Positions 5,163-9,555 of a stretch of DNA of 9,555 bases are shown here, one piece after another (the first letter of the stretch is position 1; each line of letters begins with the position of its first letter). The stretch covers positions 1 through 9,555 of the forward strand of contig JAPLUX010000018.1 of assembly GCA_026397455.1 (NCBI GenBank), written 5' to 3'. The stretch comes from Candidatus Aenigmatarchaeota archaeon. GTDB taxonomy: Archaea > Aenigmatarchaeota > Aenigmatarchaeia > CG10238-14. The position numbers and the translations under genes were made by a program. Under the pieces are notes generated by a model. It saw only the letters and a list, made by a program, of their open reading frames with translations. It was not told where the DNA came from and made no database searches.

Positions 5163-7901
5163 ATGCAAACAAAATTCCAACTACTCGATGCTGATTACAT
5201 TCTGACAGATAATAAACCCGTTGTTCGATTATTCGGCAGAACTGATGAGAACAAATCAATCACAGTCTTTTATGACAAGTTTTTACCATATTTCTACGTT
5301 TTGCCAGCAATTGGGAAAAAAACAGAGCTAAAAGAACTTATAACAAAAAAATACAAGGAATTTGTCGTTAAAATTGAAACGGTTGAAAAGCACCTGCCGA
5401 TTGGTTTTAATGAACAACCAGAAGAACTCATAAAAATCACGTTGAACAACCCAGCAAGAACCCCGATTATAAGGGATGAATTGAAAAGAGAAAAGTCAGT
5501 AAAAGAGGTGTTTGAAGCGGACATCCTTTTCAAGTACAGGTTTATGGCAGACCACAACATCTCTGGTATGAAATGGTATGAAGTGACCGGCAACGGCATA
5601 CAGACAAACACAGTAAAAACAGAAAAGAAAATTGCTGCTGAAACCCTCAAAGAATTGGATTTAGAGGAATACATACGACTTAAACACATGAGTATAGACA
5701 TAGAAGTCGTTTCTGGTGAAGGTGGCTTACCAGACGCTGAAAAAGACCCGATAATCCTGATAAGTGCCTATTTTTATCCTGCTTATAATGGAAAGAATTC
5801 TTTAGTCCTTTCTGCCAAAAAAACAAGAGGAAATAATGGTGATACAGTAGGTTTCTATACTGAGAAAGAGATGTTACAAGAATTTCTAAAAATCATCGAT
5901 AATTACGACCCTGATATAATACTCGGCTACAACATCAACAACTTCGACTTACCTTATATCGAGACAAGGTTGAGGAGAAACAGTTTACCTAGAACGCTTG
6001 GTAGATGCACACAAAAATCACTCATACCTAGAAAGGTCACAAACAGGTACAGAAACACTATAACAGGTCGTGTTGTGGCAGATGTGTATGATTTAGTCAA
6101 GGAAGCAGCAGTAAAGTTCGGTTTGTTCAAAGGTTTGAAGAGATATGGTCTGGGCGACATTTCAAAACTCATATTAGGGGAAGGAAAGGTTGACATCGCA
6201 CACAGCGAGATCAACGGGCACTGGACAGACAACGGAGAAAAGCTACAAAAACTCTTGGATTACAGCAGGAAAGACGCGCAACTACCCTTACAAATCCTAC
6301 TAAAAGAACAAATGCTCGACAAGTTCTTCGAGTTATCTAAAGTATCTGGCATCCTTTTACAAGATGCTCTGGACGGCGGCGAGTCGACAAGGATAGAGAA
6401 CCTTCTTTTACGTGAATTCAACAAGAGAAATTTTGTCATACCATGTAAACCAGACACGGATGAACTCTCACGAAGAAATATAGTGAGACAGACTAAAGGG
6501 TTGAAAGGGGCTTTTGTCCTTAACCCAACTGTAGGTTTTCACAATAAATGTGTTGTTTATCTAGACTTTCGTAGCATGTACCCAAGCATCATCAAATACT
6601 TCAACATCTGCCCCAGTACTTTGCTTTTATCGGATAAAAAAGTAGATTTTCTCCAAACAACCACTGGCACAAAATTCGTCTCCCCAAAAGTAAGGGAAGG
6701 CATCGTCCCAAAAATAATCAGATACTTGCTGGATACAAGGTCTAAGATAAAGAAAGAAATGGATCGTACGAAAAAATCAGAGAGAAAAAGATACTTGTAT
6801 GCAAAACAGTATGCGTTCAAGACGGTTGCTAATGCCTTTTATGGTCATCTAGGATATGTTCGTGCAAAACTCTACGTTCTGGACATAGCCAATTCGATAA
6901 CAGGTACTGGGAGGGAGATGATAAACAGGACAAAAAACATAGTTGAGACTAAAACACCCTATAAAGTCGTTTATGCCGATACCGATTCTGTCATGGTCGG
7001 TCTGGAAACAACAGATGTTAAAGAGGCGTTTAAGATTGGTTTAGATATTTCAAAACTCATAAATGAAGAGATACAGAACATGCTTGAATTGAAAATAGAG
7101 AGCGTTTTCAAAACACTTCTGATACTGTCAAAAAAGAGATATGCGGGTTGGAATTTTGAACCTGTCGGCGACGAATGGGAGGATTCTATAGTCACGAAAG
7201 GAATAGAGACTGTCAGAAGGGACTGGTGTGACCTGGTCTCAGAGACGTTAGAAGAAGTTTTGCTTGCCATTCTCAAAGAACAGGATATAAGCAAATCAGT
7301 AAAAATTGTCAGGGATAAAGTCGATAGTATAAAGACTGGAAAAATGGACGTGGACAAACTAGTCATAACCAAGGGCGTTTCTAAGACGTTGAAAAGTTAC
7401 AAAGGAGTTCAAGCACACATAGAACTTGTCAAGAAAATGAGGGCTAGAGACCCTGCATCTGCTCCTGGTGTAGGTGACAGGGTTGGTTTTGTCATTGTTA
7501 AAGGTCTTCAAATGATTTCTAAAAGAGCTGAAGACCCAGAATACATTAAAAAATACAAGTTACAAGTTGACTCTAAATACTACATAGAAAGCCAGTTGTT
7601 GCCACCGTTAGAAAGAGTTTTTGAGGCCTTAAGTGTCAATAAATCTGACTTGTTGGGTATAGGAAAACAGATGGGACTCTTTGACCTGATGAGAAAAGAA
7701 ACTAGAGAAGAAAGTCAGTTTGTTGATTGTCTTACTGAGATTGATGGTTTCATCTGCAACAATTGTAATAACGTGATGAGAAGGGTTCCTTTGTCTGGAA
7801 AGTGTAATTTCTGTAGTGGGGAGATAGTGTTCTTTAAAGGGGAGAAGAAGTCTAGAATCTATAACCCCTGGTTGGAAGTTCCTAAGGAAACGGTAAAATA
7901 G
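5163..7901 (+). CDS. polB: Family-B DNA polymerase with 3'-5' exonuclease and C-terminal zinc module
   Basis: From ATG 5163 the product has 912 residues, somewhat longer than the usual 770-800. All replicative motifs are intact: Exo I IDIEV (D179, E181), Exo II NNFDLPY (259-265), Exo III YSRKD (367-371), motif A DFRSMYPSI (468-476), motif B KTVANAFYG (553-561), motif C YADTDS (604-609) and KKRYAGW (657-663). The C-terminus adds four cysteines, CNNC and CNFC (865/868, 881/884), a zinc module. An in-frame GTG at 5130 would add 11 residues. I prefer the ATG because MQTKFQLLDADY is the normal family N-terminus and because box A TTATATA (5110-5116) predicts transcription starting near 5138, after the GTG. 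No intein is seen. Proofreading should be active here, unlike in the DP1 homologue. Confidence 0.97.
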   Translation: MQTKFQLLDADYILTDNKPVVRLFGRTDENKSITVFYDKFLPYFYVLPAIGKKTELKELITKKYKEFVVKIETVEKHLPIGFNEQPEELIKITLNNPARTPIIRDELKREKSVKEVFEADILFKYRFMADHNISGMKWYEVTGNGIQTNTVKTEKKIAAETLKELDLEEYIRLKHMSIDIEVVSGEGGLPDAEKDPIILISAYFYPAYNGKNSLVLSAKKTRGNNGDTVGFYTEKEMLQEFLKIIDNYDPDIILGYNINNFDLPYIETRLRRNSLPRTLGRCTQKSLIPRKVTNRYRNTITGRVVADVYDLVKEAAVKFGLFKGLKRYGLGDISKLILGEGKVDIAHSEINGHWTDNGEKLQKLLDYSRKDAQLPLQILLKEQMLDKFFELSKVSGILLQDALDGGESTRIENLLLREFNKRNFVIPCKPDTDELSRRNIVRQTKGLKGAFVLNPTVGFHNKCVVYLDFRSMYPSIIKYFNICPSTLLLSDKKVDFLQTTTGTKFVSPKVREGIVPKIIRYLLDTRSKIKKEMDRTKKSERKRYLYAKQYAFKTVANAFYGHLGYVRAKLYVLDIANSITGTGREMINRTKNIVETKTPYKVVYADTDSVMVGLETTDVKEAFKIGLDISKLINEEIQNMLELKIESVFKTLLILSKKRYAGWNFEPVGDEWEDSIVTKGIETVRRDWCDLVSETLEEVLLAILKEQDISKSVKIVRDKVDSIKTGKMDVDKLVITKGVSKTLKSYKGVQAHIELVKKMRARDPASAPGVGDRVGFVIVKGLQMISKRAEDPEYIKKYKLQVDSKYYIESQLLPPLERVFEALSVNKSDLLGIGKQMGLFDLMRKETREESQFVDCLTEIDGFICNNCNNVMRRVPLSGKCNFCSGEIVFFKGEKKSRIYNPWLEVPKETVK

Positions 7902-7920
7902 ACATGAAAAGTATGTTAAG

Positions 7921-7942
7921 AGTAACGTGAATTCATGTTACT
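7921..7942. repeat. 22-nt near-perfect palindrome just after polB
   Basis: AGTAACGTGAATTCATGTTACT pairs with itself over all 11 positions, with a single G-T wobble. It starts 20 nt after the polB stop codon. It could be a 3'-end hairpin of the polB mRNA or a binding site next to the ORB-like repeats. It has no loop and no following T-run, so a classic terminator is less likely. Confidence 0.5.
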
Positions 7943-7947
7943 ACTAC

Positions 7948-7984
7948 TTCCATGAGAAATGAAGGGGTTGTGAAGTTCATTCTT
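7948..7984 (+). repeat. ORB-like plus direct-repeat unit 1 downstream of polB
   Basis: The unit begins TTCCATGAGAAATGAAGGGG (7948-7967), closely resembling the archaeal origin recognition box as I recall it (TTCCAGTGGAAAC plus G-string). It ends with the 16-bp direct repeat TGTGAAGTTCATTCTT (7969-7984). A second, weaker unit lies at 8009-8047. The same ORB-like core occurs upstream of orc1. The surrounding 7902-8170 region is non-coding and AT-rich. Confidence 0.45.
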
Positions 7985-8008
7985 AGAAAATACCTAATAT
8001 TTTGAATT

Positions 8009-8047
8009 TACTATAAGAAATCATGGTGTCATGTGAAGTTCATTCTT
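8009..8047 (+). repeat. ORB-like plus direct-repeat unit 2 downstream of polB
   Basis: GAAATCATGGTGT (8017-8029) matches 12 of 13 bases of the motif upstream of orc1 (2128-2140). It is followed by a second exact copy of TGTGAAGTTCATTCTT (8032-8047), 63 bp after the first. The left half (TACTATAA) is degenerate relative to unit 1. The rest of the non-coding stretch up to 8170 shows no gene or RNA that I can recognise. Confidence 0.4.
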
Positions 8048-8158
8048 CTTTTGAATTATCTTCATAAGTTCTTCATATAAATTTGTCTCTGTAAAAAATT
8101 TTCACAGGATTGAATTTTACATCTTTAAGGCTTAGTGATGGATATTTATATAGGTTTC

Positions 8159-8178
8159 GTCTAACAGGTAGTTGTATG
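8159..8178 (+). other. attI-like left boundary of the cassette array
   Basis: GTCTAAC (8159-8165, fitting RYYYAAC) is followed by AGGTA and then GTTGTATG (8171-8178). Two inverted core sites separated by a short spacer are the layout of an integron attI simple site or of a single insertion point. The predicted crossover lies between G8171 and T8172, where cassette 1 begins. Sequence to the left does not resemble the attC-like sites, which marks this as the array edge. No integrase gene is nearby. Confidence 0.45.
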
Positions 8179-8211
8179 TTCGGGAGCAATTATATGGCGT
8201 TTTGGCTCGCG

Positions 8212-8229
8212 ATAAGAATAAATCTTTAA
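8212..8229 (+). promoter_or_regulatory. Cassette-borne promoter-like box, copy 1
   Basis: ATAAGAATAAATCTTTAA follows GGCTCGCG (8204-8211). It matches cassette 2 (8754-8771) at 17 of 18 positions although the two genes are unrelated. Its AT-rich centre is about 25 nt from the ATG at 8248, fitting a box A for a leaderless mRNA. Each cassette would then bring its own promoter. Confidence 0.45.
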
Positions 8230-8247
8230 CTTTTATAAATTAAAAAC

Positions 8248-8562
8248 ATGTCAGGACCGTTAGAAAAACTTCTTGAAAGAGTCGACGAAACTATTGATAT
8301 TATTAGTAATGAAAAACACTACGCAGATAATCGGAAAGTGACTGGAGAAGAAATAGCTTCTGCTCTCAAAAAATCGATTGATATAATAGAAAAAAAGTCA
8401 GATGAAAAGCCACTTAATCTTGGATTACGTTATATTAGGAATAGATTAGAAGGTTTTCGTGATGGAATACAGTATATGACAGATATAACTCTGGATAAAT
8501 GGTACTGTTTACAACCTTATTTAAAAGCCCAAATTACAGTTTTGAAACGAGAAAAATTATAA
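8248..8562 (+). CDS. Cassette-1 protein, 104 residues, family not recognised
   Basis: A small, charged and mostly helical-looking soluble protein: PLEKLLERVDETIDII, GEEIASALKKSIDIIEKK and LRYIRNRLEGFRDGIQYM all look amphipathic, and the C-terminus is basic (ITVLKREKL). There is no signal peptide, membrane segment or cysteine cluster; one Cys (WYCLQ) is present. I do not recognise a family. The ATG lies about 25 nt after the shared promoter-like box and lacks a Shine-Dalgarno, so a leaderless mRNA is likely. It is the only ORF of cassette 1. Its stop codon is 3 nt before the shared 18-bp tail. Cassette genes are often orphan or adaptive genes, including antitoxins and defence genes, but nothing here shows such a role. 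Confidence 0.7.
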   Translation: MSGPLEKLLERVDETIDIISNEKHYADNRKVTGEEIASALKKSIDIIEKKSDEKPLNLGLRYIRNRLEGFRDGIQYMTDITLDKWYCLQPYLKAQITVLKREKL

Positions 8563-8565
8563 TTC

Positions 8566-8583
8566 AAAAATCGGCGCTCGCCA
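8566..8583 (+). repeat. Shared cassette tail, copy 1 (18 bp)
   Basis: AAAAATCGGCGCTCGCCA begins 3 nt after the cassette-1 stop codon. An identical 18-bp copy lies at 9030-9047, also 3 nt after the stop codon of cassette 2. The GC-rich GGCGCTCGCC part can pair with itself and lies where the outer stem of the recombination site would start. Confidence 0.7.
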
Positions 8584-8628
8584 AAACGCAGTTTTTTTTA
8601 GAATATCTCCCACATTCCTTCGGAACGT

Positions 8629-8733
8629 CATACAACAATTTTTATCCGCTTCGCTGATGCTCGGTTTTCTTCGAAAACACATTCTTTATTATCTTCGAAA
8701 TAAATAACGTCGCATAAAAATAACCGTTAGATG
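8629..8733 (+). repeat. attC-like recombination site 1 (105 nt)
   Basis: The site opens with CATACAAC (R''-like; RYYYAAC with one mismatch) and ends with CCGTTAGATG (R'-like; GTTAGAT fits GTTRRRY). Inner arms ATTTTTATcCG (8638-8648) and CGcATAAAAAT (8711-8721) pair apart from one C-C position. Inside lie a GTTTTC-TTC-GAAAAC hairpin (8664-8678) and a TTTATT/AATAAA pair (8685-8704). It is related to site 2: 18 of 24 bases match at the left end and 15 of 19 at the right end. Length and R-L-L-R layout fit attC sites. Confidence 0.65.
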
Positions 8734-8753
8734 CAATTCCGAGGCTCGCGCAA

Positions 8754-8771
8754 ATAAGAATAAATTTTTAA
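8754..8771 (+). promoter_or_regulatory. Cassette-borne promoter-like box, copy 2
   Basis: ATAAGAATAAATTTTTAA follows GGCTCGCG (8743-8750) and CAA. Unlike cassette 1, the gene here has a leader with the Shine-Dalgarno AAAGGTGA (8787-8794), 4 nt before the ATG at 8799. Confidence 0.45.
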
Positions 8772-8798
8772 AAATTCGTAGAATATAAAGGTGAAAAA

Positions 8799-9026
8799 AT
8801 GGCTTCAGGTCAATGTGGAAATCTTAATGAGTTATTATGGGCGCAATTAAAAACACTATCTGATACAGGGAATCCAGGAGCAAAATATGCTATGACGCAT
8901 ATGTATCGTGTAGCGTATTTTTATTACGATAATAGGAACTCTAAGTTAAAAAGTGTTGGTTTAATAAGAGATAAAGATCGAATGTTAGGTGACTGGTCGG
9001 ATTATATTGAAATTGAGTTCGATTAA
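8799..9026 (+). CDS. Cassette-2 protein, 75 residues, family not recognised
   Basis: A short soluble protein (MASGQCGNLNELLWAQLKTL...) with an aromatic central part (MYRVAYFYYDNRNSKL) and an acidic C-terminus (DWSDYIEIEFD). No known motif, membrane segment or signal is recognisable. The start is well supported by the Shine-Dalgarno AAAGGTGA 4 nt upstream and by the shared cassette promoter box. It is unrelated in sequence to the cassette-1 protein although both lie in the same frame of leader and tail. The ORF ends 3 nt before the shared 18-bp tail. Function unknown. Confidence 0.65.
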   Translation: MASGQCGNLNELLWAQLKTLSDTGNPGAKYAMTHMYRVAYFYYDNRNSKLKSVGLIRDKDRMLGDWSDYIEIEFD

Positions 9027-9029
9027 TAA

Positions 9030-9047
9030 AAAAATCGGCGCTCGCCA
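9030..9047 (+). repeat. Shared cassette tail, copy 2 (18 bp)
   Basis: Identical to 8566-8583 (AAAAATCGGCGCTCGCCA) and at the same distance from the preceding stop codon. After GCCA the two tails diverge, each into an arm complementary to its own cassette leader. Confidence 0.7.
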
Positions 9048-9120
9048 CGGAACTCTTCGTTCTTTCAGAACTCGCTCTCAGTCGTAGTAATGAAATCATA
9101 TGACTTTGTCTCCTTCGAGG

Positions 9121-9224
9121 CATCTAACTCCTTTTATACGCTTCAGCCTTCGACTTCGGTGCTTACGCACAAATTAAAATAAACTTCGTTATTATTAATT
9201 TCGTATAAAAGGATCCGTTTCTCC
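9121..9224 (+). repeat. attC-like recombination site 2 (104 nt)
   Basis: It opens with CATCTAAC (ATCTAAC is a perfect RYYYAAC) and ends with CCGTTTCTCC. Inner arms TCCTTTTATACG (9129-9140) and CGTATAAAAGGA (9202-9213) are a perfect 12-bp inverted repeat. The internal hairpin GTGC-TTAC-GCAC lies in the loop region. In the array only GTT of the right core pairs with the left core; the rest comes from the next cassette, as expected after insertion at G/TT. Confidence 0.65.
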
Positions 9225-9265
9225 TCCTTTCAGTCGTCGCGTAGTTAGCCAGTTCTTAAAGGAAA

Positions 9266-9275
9266 GGCTTAAATG
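9266..9275 (+). promoter_or_regulatory. Box A promoter of the broken cassette-3 gene
   Basis: GGCTTAAATG with upstream AAAGGAAA is a good archaeal BRE plus box A. Its centre is 28 nt before the ATG at 9299, so that ATG is the natural leaderless start of the frame that follows. Confidence 0.5.
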
Positions 9276-9298
9276 CTTTGATTTGTTACTTTTCAATT

Positions 9299-9555
9299 AT
9301 GGAGAATATTGAAGTCAAATATTAACGACCAGCATTCGGTTCTGCAGAGGCAATTAATGAAAACGGTAAAAAAATCATTAATATTCATGAAATTTTAAAA
9401 GGTGTTTTTATAGGTTATTTGGATGCTGTAAAAGCTCACGAAAGAGTTCATCTCAAACCTAAAAATGGTTATTTTCTTCACGATAATTTAGATCTTCTAC
9501 ATGATAGAGGTGAAATTGTTTGGAATTTAATAAGGAAATATAGATTTCCAGAATT
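9299..9555 (+). pseudogene. Cassette-3 reading frame interrupted by an early TAA (runs off the right edge)
   Basis: From ATG 9299 the frame reads MENIEVKY, then TAA (9323-9325), then stays open in the same frame to the edge. The downstream part reads RPAFGSAEAINENG, IHEILKGVFIGYLDAVKAHE, KPKNGYFLHDNLDLLHDRGE and IVWNLIRKYRFPE, which looks like ordinary protein. I see no good ATG after the stop in this frame. One base change (for example TAC or CAA to TAA) would explain it. Other explanations are a sequencing error, readthrough, or a start further downstream at a non-ATG codon. No family is recognised. It lies in the third cassette, which starts at 9218, and its leader lacks the GGCTCGCG box. 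Confidence 0.5.

Larger units (their letters stand above)
8172..8726 (+). mobile_element. Integron-like gene cassette 1 (555 bp)
   Basis: It runs from the TT of GTTGTATG (8171-8178) to the G of GTTAGATG (8726). The R''-like core CATACAAC (8629-8636), which opens the attC-like site at its right end, is the exact reverse complement of its own left boundary, about 450 bp away. This is what a cassette that circularises and inserts at G/TT should show. It holds one ORF (8248-8562), a promoter-like box in the leader, and the tail AAAAATCGGCGCTCGCCA directly after the stop. Size and one-ORF content match typical cassettes. Confidence 0.65.
8727..9217 (+). mobile_element. Integron-like gene cassette 2 (491 bp)
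   Basis: It runs from the TT of GTTAGATGC (8726-8734) to the G of GTTTCTCC (9217). Its R''-like core GCATCTAAC (9120-9128) is the exact 9-bp reverse complement of its own left boundary, as expected for an integron cassette. It carries the same leader box and tail as cassette 1 around an unrelated gene. Confidence 0.65.

Noticed and set aside
5294..7372. Several minus-strand open frames of 65-135 codons inside polB
   Set aside because: They lie opposite an intact polymerase with all motifs; their serine- and leucine-rich composition is typical of antisense shadows.
7969..8047. A CRISPR array, from the 16-bp repeat TGTGAAGTTCATTCTT
   Set aside because: There are only two copies, and the spacing sequence itself is related between units, so this is a degenerate tandem repeat.
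7902..8170. A small RNA or tRNA gene in the non-coding stretch after polB
   Set aside because: No T-loop GGTTCRA pattern, acceptor stem or other RNA hallmark is visible; the repeats are better explained as ORB-like units.
8941..9123. Minus-strand frame of 60 codons across the end of cassette 2
   Set aside because: It overlaps the cassette-2 gene and attC-like flank, has low-complexity basic composition, and has no recognisable promoter or ribosome site.
8171..9224. A transposon or MITE explanation for the repeated elements
   Set aside because: There is no transposase and no target-site duplication around each element. The end-matching is between the start of a cassette and the site at its other end, which fits G/TT cassette recombination better; a MITE origin of the 104-105 nt element is still not fully excluded.

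Overview
The window is about 9.5 kb of AT-rich archaeal chromosome. It carries archaeal DnaG primase, an Orc1/Cdc6 initiator, a PolD small-subunit (DP1) relative and an archaeal family-B DNA polymerase. Several genes have a box A (TATA-like) about 25-35 nt upstream of the start codon, which suggests leaderless or short-leader mRNAs. The lineage cannot be fixed from the sequence alone. Small genes, a reduced DP1 and divergent replication proteins would suit a DPANN or other uncultivated archaeon, but that is inference.

Layout. (1) Minus strand, 1-1244: the 5' part of dnaG (it runs off the left edge), a small stand-alone Toprim protein whose 3' end overlaps dnaG in another frame by 110 nt, and a two-CBS-domain protein with a C-terminal zinc ribbon. 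(2) Plus strand, 1342-2025: a divergent metallophosphoesterase. (3) 2026-2200: an intergenic region with a perfect 17-nt palindrome and two ORB-like (origin recognition box) motifs, then orc1/cdc6 and, 19 nt later, a DP1 homologue. The DP1 OB fold is kept, but every metal-binding motif of its phosphodiesterase domain is gone. (4) A lone minus-strand gene of unknown function (4612-4998), flanked by a 10-bp inverted repeat. (5) polB (5163-7901), with intact exonuclease and polymerase motifs and a C-terminal four-cysteine zinc module. (6) 7902-8170: non-coding, with a 22-nt palindrome and two tandem ORB-like/direct-repeat units, a possible origin or Orc1-binding region. (7) 8171 to the right edge: an integron-like gene-cassette array.

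The array is the main discovery. Two small orphan genes each sit in a cassette of about 0.5 kb that starts at a G/TT point. The first bases of each cassette are the exact reverse complement of the R''-like core that opens the recombination site at the other end of the same cassette: GTTGTATG with CATACAAC, and GTTAGATGC with GCATCTAAC. The pairing partners are a whole cassette apart, as expected if cassettes circularise through an attC site and insert at G/TT. The two attC-like sites are 105 and 104 nt, are related in sequence at both ends, and can fold. The cassettes also share a leader (GGCTCGCG plus a promoter-like box) and an 18-bp tail just after each stop codon, and cassette-specific complementary arms lengthen the stem. 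A third cassette begins at 9218 and contains a reading frame broken by an early TAA. No integrase gene is visible, so the array would be a cassette cluster lacking an integrase (CALIN-like), or its integrase lies outside the window.

How the parts relate: regions 1-6 form a DNA-replication neighbourhood (primase, initiator, PolD small subunit, PolB and probable initiator-binding sites). The cassette array seems to have been added just downstream of polB.
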